A stretch of 64,000 bases of DNA, taken from positions 56,424,431 through 56,488,430 of the forward strand of contig OZ010616.1 of assembly GCA_963932145.1 (NCBI GenBank), read 5' to 3'. A model generated the notes under the pieces. That model did not search any database and was not told the origin of the DNA. It was given only the letters and a program-made list of their open reading frames with translations. Position numbers and translations under genes: made by a program. Origin of the DNA: Acanthosepion lycidas. Lineage: Eukaryota; Mollusca; Cephalopoda; Sepiida; Sepiidae. Of this stretch, positions 13,947-28,013 are shown in pieces; within the stretch, counting starts at the first letter, position 1, and each line of letters begins with the position of its first letter.

Positions 13947-14969
13947 CAAAATTTTTTATTACGGTTACTCATTATGTTTATTTAAATTTTCTTGTTTAGA
14001 TAGTTTTTTTTTTATAAATTTAAACATAATTTAAAAAGAACATTGCTGAAGTAGTGAAGATAGTTAAAATAATAGTGGTGTCAAGGGAAAAACTTCTTTT
14101 GACACACGATTATATTGCAGGTACAAAGCTTAAAGATTGCTGTATTCTCTATCATATGCTGATGTATTTACTGGTTCCTGTTTACATTGATAGTAAATGA
14201 CTTAACTCCTTCCCCAGCTTAAACGTGTATATACGTTTTTACTGAAAGTGTCTCTTTGAATAAACACATCCAAAACATAGCATTCAAAAACCAACTATAG
14301 ATGTGTTTATATGTTGATCTTGATTCTTTTTATGCCTTTCTGAGTTTGAAATGAGTTCAATTATTAACTCCACTACACTGGTACTTCAAGGTACCTCAGT
14401 TTCTTAGTTACTATATTAAAAACAAATAAAAAGAAATTTGTCTGAAAATGAAACATTTTATCCCAAAATAATTGGTAATGAATTTGTTACATAAAGCTTC
14501 AAAATTCTGAAAATATAACAATTATAATTACAAATTGTAGTGTAATGATAAAATGGAAAGAAATCCTATGGGATGCCTTTTGATCTTTTTAAAAGAATTT
14601 AAAACTAAATGTTTTTATTCATATATGTTGAAGGGAATGAAATACATATGTTGCTCATAACTGTACATTGAAAAACAAAAAAAAACAAAACGTTTTTGGG
14701 GGAGACATATATTAAAATAATGGATAATGTAATGGATAGCTACAGTTTTTGCCTTAGCAGTGGCACACTTGATGATGATCTCAAAAAGACATGGAAAGTA
14801 CTTGGGAAATAAGTGATTTTCACTCTTACAGTGCATTTCTTGCATCATTTGATTGTAATACACGGAAAAAATATTTGTGAATATGAAAGGATAATGCTAA
14901 AAATAAGCAGACAAAATGTTTGTAATTTATTTAATCAGACATGCCTAAAAGAGAATTTGCTGCCTAAAT

Positions 14970-15004
<35 letters not shown>

Positions 15005-18000
15005 GAATCCCCTGTATTTACGAGTGTTTGGGACCAGAACCAGCCACGAATAGTTAGAATCTATGAATACTTGCAACTTCCCTAAACATGCTTATAAGTA
15101 TTTATTTTGATTAAAACCCCATATACCTTAAAATTTCATCCTAAACACTTTAGAAACATTTCAGACTCTTTCTAAAACATTTTTGAAAAATAGTATTGGT
15201 GACCATACACTTAGTGTAAATTTTCTTTCATATGTACAATAACCGTTTTTAATTATGCATAGATCAATACAATCATTGAAAATACTGTATAAAATATGTG
15301 TAATAAGACGAAATATAAAGTTTAAAACATTTTCTAAAAACAGAACTGTGAAGATGCTCTCAGATTTAGCATAAGCCACTTTTAAGACCCCAGCCTCTGT
15401 CCCTAACAAAGAAATGTATGATTCTGCCAATTTTTACTATAAAAATGGACTGTTATGTTTTAAGTCACTTAAATAACAGGAAAATAATACAAGAATATTT
15501 TAAATATATTTTTCAGAAAAACATGAATATTCAGGGTTTCCATGAATAACAAGTACATATGAAAAAAAAAACAAAAAAACTGTGAATGCCGAAATGCGAA
15601 TAGGCGGGGGTTCACTGTAATCATTTTCTGCCAAATCAATAGAAATTAAATTTACCCATGTTCTTGATATTTAATATTCGCTCAAGTGATTTGAAACTGC
15701 TTGTTGCTTTCACATTTCATTATAAATATAATTTGGAATGAACTTTGATTTTAGTATTTGTCTTGTGAATGATTTTATTGCTTCAAACATCATTATGTGA
15801 AACTTAATATTTTATAAAACTTTTTGTTATTAAAGTGGATTTCCATTTGTTAGCATCTTGTATAGCTGAGTATACTTACCATATATACTTGTGTATAAGC
15901 TGGCTTTATGTATAGTGTGACACCTGAATTTCTTTTTCATGAACCCCTCCAGAAAAACACTTACCTGTGTGTTGTGTAACCAATCACCAAAAATACATGA
16001 TTTTTAAGTTCTTCAAAAAAATTATCTATGTATAGTGTGACCCCTTATTTTTTTTGTGTTGAAAAAAAAATATCTGATCATAAAAACTTGCACTATACTT
16101 GAGTATATGTGAAAAATGCTTATAAAAATAAAATTTAAAAAATTCAGCTGTTAAGAATGCATGAATTAAAAAGAAAAGCTTGTGTAATTGGTTGTGAACA
16201 AGTAGTAAATGCATGAGTTATGTTTAATAAATTGTAAGTATAACAAAATAAGTTCAAGTTAAAATTTATACAATATAAAATTGAAGAAATTTTTTCAATT
16301 TAGAATTTATTTGGAAGAAGGCTATAAACTAATTACTATTTCAAATATAGTAGCATTTTGTGGTCAAATTTAGACTTAAATCTTTATTCCAATAGAAGTC
16401 ATAAATGAACATTTTAGACTGTAAAATATCCTACATGTATTCAAAATCTGACTATTAAAGAGAACTTATAAGATCATGAATTGAATTTAATTAAATGATA
16501 CCACATCATTTTCAAAGACTAAACAAGAAACTATTTTTGTTTTTGTTATATATGTAAATTGTCATAATATTCATGTATACATATGTTAATTTTTTTGGCT
16601 TGTATTTCAGTTTGACAATTACTATTTGGCTTTATTTATAATTGTTTAATGTTGCAATTTTACTCAATGAAAATTTTTACTAACATATTCATTTTCCCAG
16701 TGAAGAGCTTATGAATAATTGTAACTTTTTTTCTTTTATCTGCTTCCATCAGTGAGTGACAACTTTTTCGGTAAGAAGCTTGTCTCAAGTTGTTTGCTTC
16801 AAGCATTTCAGCACTTGTATATTTTAGCTTTTTTTTATCCTTCTTCCAAGTTTTTCAGCTTTAGTTATGTTCCTTTTTATTATTATAATTATTATAAATA
16901 TTATTATATTCAGGGGTAGTAAATGGGGATATGTTTCACTTGCAACAAGGCTTGACAGGTTCACTAATTTAGTAATTTTCAAGATCTTTTTTGTTTTTGC
17001 TTTTTGTTTTGTTTTCAAAATATAAATGCTATCAATGTTTGGTTATTCCTGTGAATCTTCATTTTGTCATTGTGCATCAATGCTGTTTATTTAGCAAGTG
17101 TACTTTGTGACTTTTTTATTCTGTACAATTCATTGCTACTTTATACTTGTTTCAAATCCCTTAATAAGTTAATGTACATTAAGTTTTAAAACGCATTTTT
17201 TTGCATTAACTTCAATAACTGATACTGATTAATAATATTCTAATTTTTCACATGTATTCATTATCATAAAAAAATGACATTTAACTAACATTTACTTTTT
17301 ATTCAGTATACTAATTAGTCTTTATTTTATGTCACTGAAGTTCTTATTTTCATTTATTTTTCATATTTTAGAAACTTAATTTGTGTGATTTATTTTTTTC
17401 ATAAAGAAATAAGATGTTGAAAAAATGCAATGAAATTTTCCAGTATTTTCTGTGAATTCATGTCTTGCCAAATAAGGCATTTTTTATTTTTCTCTTCAAC
17501 TAAAAAGCCATGGTTATCTTGTAACTGAAATGATCATCTCTTAAAACTGAGCAATACATTCCATCTTACCATGTATTATGGAAAGTGCATTTGACAGTTG
17601 TGCATGACTGATAATTTTTTATAAGTGATTTTTATTTGCTGTATGACTAATTTTTCTGGGCATTGTAATCAATTTGTACTAATACAAAGAAAACATGACA
17701 GAAAATCTCAAGGACAATTGGAACTAAATTGGCCTTTCATTTTCTTTTATAGAAAAATTACCTGTTCATATTGTGCAGTTATCTGTATTAGTTTTTGTGG
17801 GGTAAAACATAGTTCAATATAAATTTTCTATCATTATTATTATTAAACTGACTGAAGGTGTGTAACTTATATAATTATTCTTAGAAATATAATAAATCAA
17901 CTGCCTGTTTTGATCGCTGATGACACTGCTTTTCCACTGTAGCATATATTGTGTATAAAAAGAAACTTGGTCTTCTCTTGTCAAACCTTGTTGTCATGAA

Positions 18001-18210
18001 TTTTCTGCACATGTGTTTCCTTTTTCTTTGGCTTTTCTTTTTTTCCTTTATTTTCTTTTCCATTTTTTTCTTTTCCATTTTTTTTCTTTTTCTTTTTCTT
18101 TTCCATTTTTTTTCTCTTTTCCTTTTTTTTTCTCTTTTCCATTTTTTTTCTCTTTTCCATTTTTTTTCTCTTTTCCATTTTTTTTCTCTTTTCCATTTTT
18201 TTTCTCTTTT

Positions 18211-18246
<36 letters not shown>

Positions 18247-21200
18247 GGGGCGGTCTTGTGGAGTATATATGCGTATAATTTTAATTTTCTATATTTATAA
18301 ACCTGTTTTTTGTTGGCACATGCTTTCCATATTAACTTTAAGCTATCTGCATGTTATTCTCTTTGCTTTTAACTATATTCCCAGCTCTTTGTACCAGCTT
18401 TTTACACAGTATTTTCTCAATTATGTTTTCCAATTATAATTCCACTCAAAAATTTAAGTTTTTAAATTTTTTTTTTTTTACTTTTTTATGGAATACAAAC
18501 TTTAATGATTTTCATTCATTGACATTTTAAATATTCAATTATTTTATAATATATTTATATGTAGATTATACAAAGCCAAATTGTTTCATCTTCAGTTTGC
18601 TATTTACTTTAACGAGTTTTTTGTTAACTTTAAACTTGTTAATACTAATCATTGAAAACTTTTTGAAAAATTTATTTTTGCATGATTCAACAAAAATATT
18701 CATACATATTTTAGAAGAAAGAAATTACAGGAGGATAAGACATTATTTTTTATATAAATGGCAAAATAGTAGGTATATATTTCAGTTATTGTAGTTTGAT
18801 CTTTATCACCTAAAAACTAGCTTTTTGTAAAGAATTACAATAAAGTACTTTAGAAAATATATTCTGTGCTAAGAGTTTCTTCATCCTTCTAAATGGAAAA
18901 TACTCATATAATTTCTTATTTAATACAAATACATATTCTAATGTTTATAAAAATTTTGGTTGAAATTGTTCATGTAAATAGTAATTAAACAAGTAATAAA
19001 AGCAATAACCTCCTCTACAATAATTTATGACTAAATTTTTTCCACCTTTTCAGAATAATCAAAACATGTTTGTCATTAATGATTATTTTATACTGAAGCA
19101 AAAATTATTTAATTGTAAAATGTAAAATAATACTGCAGATTTTCTATTGAAAACTTAATCTGTATGTGCATAGTGTTTGTGATCAATTTCTCTTAAAGCA
19201 TCTTGAACTAAAATTTATACTAATCTTAAAGTGATATTTGGGAACCAACTAATAAATAAGTTATGTTCTAGAAGATTTTTTTTAAATGTACATTTTATGC
19301 TGCTGAACTCTTGTAAAATTATAAACAAGCTTTGAGCAAGAGCAAGGTTTCTATTTACAGCAGCTTTGACTTAAAAAAAAAAAAAAAGTTTGATTGTGAT
19401 AGACACTGTTTTCAATTCTAACTGAATAAAAACTAGTCATTGGTAGAATTTGTTATTTTCAAGTTCATATTATTATTATTATTAAGGGAGATTAATAAAT
19501 GGAAATATACTAGGATCTTACAATATTTACAAATCATTTGAAATAATTCATTTCTAATTTTAAAATTTTTTTATTATAAAAATTGATATTTCTAAAAGCT
19601 TACACACATGGAAAATAAAACTGTAACAATCTGAATATGTTTCAGTTTAGTCTAAATTAAATGTACAGGTAACATAGCTGGATTACAGTAATTGATCTTG
19701 TATATTGATCAATTACTGTAATTACAAGGAGGAAACATGGTGGAGTAATGGATAGTGGCTTGGATTGAGGAATTGGAGAGTTGAGTTCGAATTCCAGTCG
19801 AATCCATTAGTCACTTACATGGTTAATACCCTTGGGAAAGTTACAAATCCTCTTCTTCCCCATGGCTATGATATTCATCAAGACAAAAATATGTATTAAC
19901 AATATTCAGATTTTATATCCTCTTTTGGTTTAAATCTGGACTTGTACTTATAGATGCATAATGCTTCCACAAATAGTAAATACCATCCTTTAATACATTA
20001 TTTCATGTCATTTGTGCAAACAAGAGATATAGTTGGACTAAATGACTTAGGTCCCATAGATGAAGAAATTATTCTAACCAGGATATTGTTACTCATCTTG
20101 CAGAGCATATTGAGTAACATAGGTATCATATTGACAAATGAAATTCTGTTTGAACAGTACATAACTTTCCATTTGCAGAATGGGATGGACAATATTCTTT
20201 CCACAAACCTCAAAAGTGAGCAAAAGTTGTAACTCGTTGCATCCACACACCATGATAAGAGTCGAGCTTGTGTGTCTTGAACAAATACAATCTGGAAAAT
20301 GTCACTCCTCATTGCACATGTAAATTAATTGCAAAATTATAAAACTTTCTCATCAGTGAATACTACAAGAGTACTATTTGATACTTCAGGTGATCCTCTC
20401 ATAACACCATTGGATACATATGTGCACAATAGTTTTTACACTATTTACATTGTTCGGACTGTTGTCCTCATCTTTATTCTCACATCCACAACATTTCAGA
20501 TGTATACTCCAGCCTTCTTCAGCTGATATTTGCATTTCAAACTGAAAATAAAGATGAGGAGAACAGTCTGAACAATGTAAAAATAGTGTAAATAGTTACA
20601 ATACCTCATTTCATAAATAGACAAATCCTGAATAAAGCTGGAGTGTACAACGATCGAAACATCGTGAATGTGGCAATAAAGATGAGGACAACAGTCCAAA
20701 CACTGTAAATGTGTAAATAGTTACAATACCTCATATCAGAAATATGGACAGATGCATAATAGTGTTGGAACATGTGGAAGTCTGGTTTGAGAAATGCATG
20801 CTTGTAGTCCTGCAAATAAATGATTTCCACTTGTTCATATTAAAACATCTTTATTCACATTTGCTCTGATTTCTACTGTGAATACATTGGGGTTTCTCAC
20901 TGCTATCTTTACAATGATCTTGTATGTGTGGCATGCCAAGAGCCATTCACAATAAAACACATACTAATAAACTGCAGCAATTTTAATTCAACCCATTTTA
21001 AAATACTATCAAACGAGAAACTTAAGACCTTTTTCAAAATACTGTTTCATTTTATATATTTCAGTTCCTAAGAGAAATTAAACCGATTTAAAAAAATATA
21101 ATGAAAAAGAAAACATAATATCAGTCTTACTATTTAAAATAAAATTTTTCGACTGTTTAAATACAAGACTTTATTTAAAAAAAAAAAAAATTAAATTTCA

Positions 21201-24200
21201 GCTTTAAATGACCCAGTGGGTTGATATACTGTAAAACAAACCAATCCAATATTTACAATGCTTTGATCTTGACAAGCATGTATAATACATGATCATTTAG
21301 CACCTGATCTATAAGTGATCACTGTTGCCATTATCAAAGTACAACTGTCTTACATCCAACATGGGCAGAAATTCTTTGAAATGATCATCCAAGCCTCTCA
21401 AAGGTTCACAATCAAATGACTCTAATGTTACACAAGTAGTACATGGATGTATGTGGCATGAGACCTATAATTGTACTGAACCCTTTTGCCACAAATGAAT
21501 CTTCTTATAGCAGGCTAAACATCTAAAAACTCAGATACAAAGATTACACAAGTATGAGTGTTATTACATCACAAAGTGACCAAATACATTTGAAAGTTTT
21601 ATGCAGATATCTACAACTAATATGTCTAGTCAAGTCAGAATTGGTATTTTCCTTCAGTGTGTGGCAGTTTTATTTTCCTTCATTGATATATGATCTATAA
21701 ATTGAGCATATAAAATAATGATTTATAATCATTGTATCTTTACTTATAGCTTGTCGCCCCCTCCCCAAGTTTTTACTATATTCCAGTATAGGTACATTCA
21801 AACATACCTACAATGTAGAAAAAAATGGTATTTTTCAAATAAAATTATTTAAGTGATGTAAAATTAGAAAATATACTGTGATCTTTTACCAGAAAGTATA
21901 TGTCTACTGTATATTTTGTAATTATTCTGCATTAGTATTTAAGTCTTTAAAATTCAATTCTTAATTGGTTTATTGTCTGTAATATGGAAGCATCTTAAAA
22001 ATGCAAATATCACAAACTAAATTGATATGGAAAAGTAGGTTTTAGAGCTGATTTTCATTTTCATACATATTTATGCAAATTAAAATAAAACTATTTCAAT
22101 AAAATTTTATTTAAAATAAAATTACAATTTCTATAGAAATTGCATTGTTCTTAAGCTGTTTCCATGTAACTAAAACTAAATATCTTTTAAATTCAAAATC
22201 TAAATAAATGTAACGAATTACAGAATGGGTTGCTGAAGTTAGAATAAAAATAATTTCAACTTTGATAATGAAGCAAAGAAAAAAATATCCTAAATCTTCA
22301 AACTGGTAAGCATTTGGCAAACCACTGTGGAAAATTCACTTATTATTTTTGTACTTAAGAATTGATTTAGCTATTATTTATTGCTATTTTCAGTGTTAGC
22401 ATTTTACATTTTAATATTTATATACACTATTATTGTCAATCTTAATTTGGTGATAATTAGTACAAAATAATCATTATCAGTAGATACAAAATACAGTAAG
22501 TAAACTTGAAGTTTCATTGAAATGTAAAACAAATCTTTGCTCATGTATATTTTCTTTTATATTTATCATATTTTGTGCATAGTGTATTTCTTATTTTTTG
22601 TTTATTATAACAATTCATGAATTACTCTCATGTAATAAAAAAGGAAATGACTTATTTGATAAAACGTCATTCAAATATATGCTAATTTGCATAAAACTAG
22701 CACTAAATTTCAGTTCAATGTTTGACCAAATAAACCTGGACTGCTTTCCCTTTACCTTACAGAATTTCATTTAAAATGTTTCTTTGCTTTTGTTGTTGCT
22801 ATTCTATTGGAAGAGGTTTTAGGTTTTCTTTTTATTCTTAAATAAGTTTTTTTGTTTTTTGTCAGGGATAGTAAACTCTAAAGCAAATAATTGTATCCAT
22901 CTCCTTTTGTATTTATTTTTATTCACAGTTAAATATTTAATATCTTTGAAATGGCATAAAAATTTAATAAATGTTTAAATAGGGTTTAAATGTTTATGAT
23001 GCATTATTTTAAATAGTGATCTATATTTTGGATAATACATACTCTTTTGGAAAATTAGAATTTTTATGATAACTTTTTAATGGTGTAAAATTATAAAAAT
23101 AAATATTAATATCTCCTCCTAAAAATTCCAAAAATAGATTTTAATTAAAAATTTAACTTTAAAATGGTTTTATTTTTGATTTATTTATTTATTTTATTTT
23201 TAATTCATTTATTTTTTTTGTTCAATATTGATTTTGAATATGGCATGCATTGTTATTTTTAATATCTGATCTCACAAAATTATCAAATGCAAATTCTGTT
23301 TTGCAATGTTAAGTATTTAGTAAATTTATTTTTTAGCAAATGTAGCATAATTATAAAATACGCCTAAGGTTGTTCATTACATTATTATTTTAAGTGTTTT
23401 AGTTAAAATAAATGCTTCTCAAATATTTTAGTATCTAAAATATAAACAGTTAATGATATTATAGTAACTTGGATATTTAGTTATTATACTGCATATAATT
23501 TAAGTATTACTTAAATTTATCTTTAATGTGATCGAATTGAGACCTTTTAGTGCTCAATATTTTTTTAAAATTCTTACATTTATCACAAGATTAGTTAAAA
23601 AAAAAAAACTTATGTTCATTGAGATGTGAAATATTTTAATATTAATCTAAATGTAAAGAGTGCTAAGTGGGTATCAATAAACCATTCTTGTCATGAAGTT
23701 TAATTTCCCATCTTAGGATCTTAAACATGTTTACTTTTGGGAGTGTTTTTATTATAGTCATAAGCTACTAAATAAAAGTGTTTGAAATTAGATTTTTGTC
23801 TTTTTTAATTTACTTTCTGTTTTAAAAAAATCCTAATATTAGTAATTTGGATATTTATTCTGGACTTGAATGTTTTCTTTTGTAATGGAACAATAAATTT
23901 CAGGGGATTACAAATAAAAAATTATACAGTTTTAAAAGATAATGCCAAGTAGATATTGGAATTATTCTGAATTAAAGTATAATTGAACAAAATTTAAACA
24001 TGTTAATCACAAACAGGAAGATTTTACCACCCTTTAATTTTTTTTCCCCTTTTCATCTTTGGTTTTTCTTTCAGTTTTATTATGTCTGATATTATTACAG
24101 TGTACCCTGTGATAGATATTTTTACCCAGTGTTTATGCTTTGTGTCTTACATAAGTTTTTTTTTTTTTTTTTTTTTTTTGGTTGGTTATTGCATCCATTT

Positions 24201-27200
24201 TGTATTCTTATGGATAAAACATGTATATTGAAAATGTTTTTGTTTTTTTTTACAGGTATGGGTAAGGAACTTGAAAACCTAATCTTGGAAAACACTGAAT
24301 TATTGGCAACTAAGTAAGTTCAGAATAATTATATATTAAAAATAATATCTAAATATATACAATTATTTGAAGCCAAAAAGTTTGTTTTTTAATAAAAATG
24401 TAACGGTCCATTATTGAGAAATATGAGAATTAAACTGAAAAACTATTTTTGCTGTGAAGGAATGCTGAAAATTTCTCAACCCAACTAAAAAGGAATTTCA
24501 AAATAAATTCTTTTTGGTCATTTGACTAGTTTTGGGAAAGTGGGTTGGGCTGAGACTTTTTCCAGTACCACTTCATACATCAATAAAGTAACTCCATTTA
24601 CGATAATTTAAAAAAAAAAATCTAATAATTTTAATATTTGAATCAGCTTGTAAACAGTAATGGATTTGAATTTATTTTCACTATTTTGTCAGCACAAGGT
24701 ATTGCTGATTTAATTTCATTTAACTTGGGATTTGGTTGTTAAATTTCTTTTTTTTCTTATTCAGAAATGCACTGAATGTTGTAAAAGATGACCTTATTGC
24801 AAAGGTTGATGAACTTACCAGGTGAGTAATGTATAAAAATATCTACAAAATTTTACTCATATCTAATTTACGTTAATACATTTTAAAATTTTATTCTGTA
24901 TTGTTAAAGAGTTGATTTATTTTTCTTTAGCAATTGTATTTAAAATTATAACTTTTTTTTTACACAAACACCACATGAATTAATACAATGTGTGTTTTAG
25001 AAACTTTGAAGAAATAGTTAAATTATCAACAATTAAAAAATTTATTTTGAAAGTTTTAAAATTTTTATTTGTATGTTTAAAGTTTCAGATATAAAGTAAT
25101 TTAGAAGATTAATTTGATTCCATGATATTTTTATTTAAGTATTTGTACATTCTTAAAAACAAAAAAATGTTTGATTTTTCAGTGAATTAGAAATCAATCG
25201 TGAAGAAGTAACTTCTCTCCAAACTGTGAAATCTCGTCAAATGCAGCGCATCTCGGAACTAGAAGAAAATTTAAAGAAAGTTAAGGAAGAACTGGAAAAG
25301 AAATCACAAATTGCTCAAGCTGATGAGGAAGTAAGTAAAATTTATTTCTTAAATACAGTATATCTGATTTTGAAATATTAATGCATTATTTTAAAAAAAA
25401 TATACAGCTTTATGTATGTTTTTCATTTTATATTGTAAGAATATAAGTAAATAATTATTAATATAATAATTTAAATAATTAGATCATTAAGTACATTTTG
25501 ATTTATGAGTTGTAACTATAAAATATTTTTAGAAACTATTCTTGAATTATTTTTGTTGAATTTATGTACTGAGAAATTATGTATTTTCTTAACATTTTAA
25601 TATGGTAAATTGCAATTTGTTTTAAGTTGATATTTTACTCGATTGATAATATCCATATTTCATGATCTTAGAAGGTTGTATATCAGAACTATCAATTATT
25701 TCAGCTCAATTCTGTATTTTATCATTAATTGGAGATTTATTTATGCAATATCTATTTTTATATGTTGAAATTCTTTGCTAACATTTATGTTTTTTGTTAC
25801 CAAATCTAGAAATATTTTTGCATAATTCATAAATACAACCAAATTTATGAAACACTTAATGCTTGTCAGCAAAACTTCATACAAACTCTTATGGTTGCTT
25901 GTTTATTGATGAAATAAAAATGATGACTTAATAATACAAGAAACTTTAAAATATCAAAAATAAAATTTTTCTGTTGTATGCAATCAAACATTTTTCGAAT
26001 CATAACAAAATTTTATGCAAGTTTAGAAAAAAATAATTTTTGCAATATGGATAAAATGACTATATGCAACAGTAATTTAAATTTTGAAATAATTTTAGTA
26101 ATAACATATTGCTGGGGAAAGCACAAGAGATATATATATATATATACACACACACACAAGTAAAAAGTATTGATGTTACCTTCAGCATCCCAACTACAAT
26201 TTTGTAGACAGACCCTCTGAGAATCATAACATTCATTTGTCAGGGGATATCATCAATTGACTGTTTATACTTCTTGATTTTTCTTTTCTATATATCACTC
26301 CTCATTTAGGGAAGCTTTTTTTTTTTGTTTTGTTTTTTATTAAAAATGTTATTTTCTATGCTACTGGAAACTGTTATCTCACACACATAAATACATATAT
26401 TAATGATTTCATTGTCATATTTGTGATGAATGTGTTCTGATTAGACCAACATGGGGGAATATTTTCATGTAGGACTACTGAAAAGGTCCTGGGGTGTGTG
26501 ATGTCTTTAACAGTATTCTTCTGCTTGCTGGACCAACTTATATGGTTTGAACATTGTCTATGCAAACATATCACCAACTGGCCTCATCACCAGTCAACTT
26601 TTCTAATTGACTAAAGATTTTCAGGATGATCCTGATAACAGTCCCTGTGTTACTTGTACTGACCACTGACATCCCTTTCACCTAACTCCAATTCACAAAA
26701 GAAAGCATATCACAGGAATTGGTTTATGGTTATGCAAATGGGGTGGCCAGTCAATTGACAAGCATGGCTTTGATCACCATTAACTGTGAATGCTTCCAAA
26801 TTTTGAAATTGTTACCTTATCCTAACTGAGGATTTTTTGTAAGCAAGATGCGAAATCATCCAAGTGTTTCCAAATGGTGATGGTATGTAACCAGGATTTT
26901 TAGTGGTATAAATGCTGAAACATATACTGTTTTCTAGATGGTGACCTTAGTTTTTACTGGTGAGATTCCTGTTCAGAAGACCTTTTTGGAAGGCTGTCCA
27001 AATGCTGCCGATGTAAGTAGGGCACAATGCACTGCTGAATCCTTACTGGCAAGCATGGAGCCAAGATATGTGAACATGTTCAAATTTCTGAGATTTGCAT
27101 TACCACACAAGAAATGTGTGTGAGAACAAGGTTGCAGTTTGCTGCAAGATCTTGGTTTTCTTGATATTAATCTTGAACCCTGCAAATTGTAGGTATCATT

Positions 27201-27955
27201 GTGCCTAGCTATTGTTGAAGACTGAGTTTAATGGCTGATGAGCAGTAGCATCAACATACCGAGGCTAAAAAACTTGTTTACTGCAAGTCTTTGACAACAC
27301 CTGAAGGTTGTAAGATTGGTCACAATATCACAGAAATAGAAGTTGAGAATCCTTTATCTGAAATTCTTGAGACTGGAAGTGCTTCTGTTTTCAGATTTTG
27401 GGGGGATTTGGGAATACAGGCTATATAATTTGTATATAGTATCTATAAAATGGAGCAGCTTGGGAATGGAATCCAAACATTAAACATGATATCCCTTTAC
27501 ATTTCATAACACAGCTTATACATATACCCTGAAGATAGTTTTATATAAATAACATATACTCTGAAAATTGTTTTAAATATAAGTTTAATAAATTTTAGGT
27601 ACATACAGATACAGGTAATGACGTTAGTCATGTAATGCTCATACGGATTTTTAAGTGGTGAAATTAAGATTTCATGTAAAAATGATGTTTTGTGCTTTGT
27701 TGTATATGTACAAAAAACATGATCACCCTCTTAGAAAAAAATATATAAATGCAGGACTTTTTTACATTTTGAATATCTTTACTGAGCACAAAACACCTGG
27801 TAAGTTATCCATGAATGAAGGTGTTGCTGTGACAATCATTAACAAAAAAAACTGATGTCAAAGTAGACTACCTAGCTGGGCTTTTTGAAATCTTCCATTT
27901 GTGGTAAGTCATGTCAGAACCTGAATTTTATAATAAAGCCTATTTTAATACATCA

Positions 27956-28013
<58 letters not shown>

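Larger units (their letters stand above)
13350..14135. repeat. Dispersed repeat related to the element at 42.1-43.5 kb
   Basis: TTTATTTACAAG then ACCATATACAATGTGATATT (13360-13412) resembles TTATTTACAAG then CAACTACAATGCAATATTTA at 42.25-42.53 kb. At 14082-14110, AATAGTGGTGTCAAGGGAAA followed by CTTCTTTTGACAC matches 43368-43402 (AATAGTAGTGTCAAGAGAAA followed by TCCTTTTGATAC). A piggyBac-type miniature element is inserted in it. Confidence 0.55.

Noticed and set aside
17951-18439. 162-codon + strand frame and two other long frames over the pyrimidine repeat
   Set aside because: Produced by the 18-bp minisatellite; phenylalanine/serine or lysine/arginine repeats with no domain character.
19728-19800. 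Possible tRNA gene with A and B boxes
   Set aside because: No proper acceptor stem or anticodon arm, and two related copies with the same non-tRNA tail, so it is a SINE.
20329-20526. Frames over 20.3-20.8 kb on both strands
   Set aside because: Explained by inverted and direct copies of a terminal repeat.
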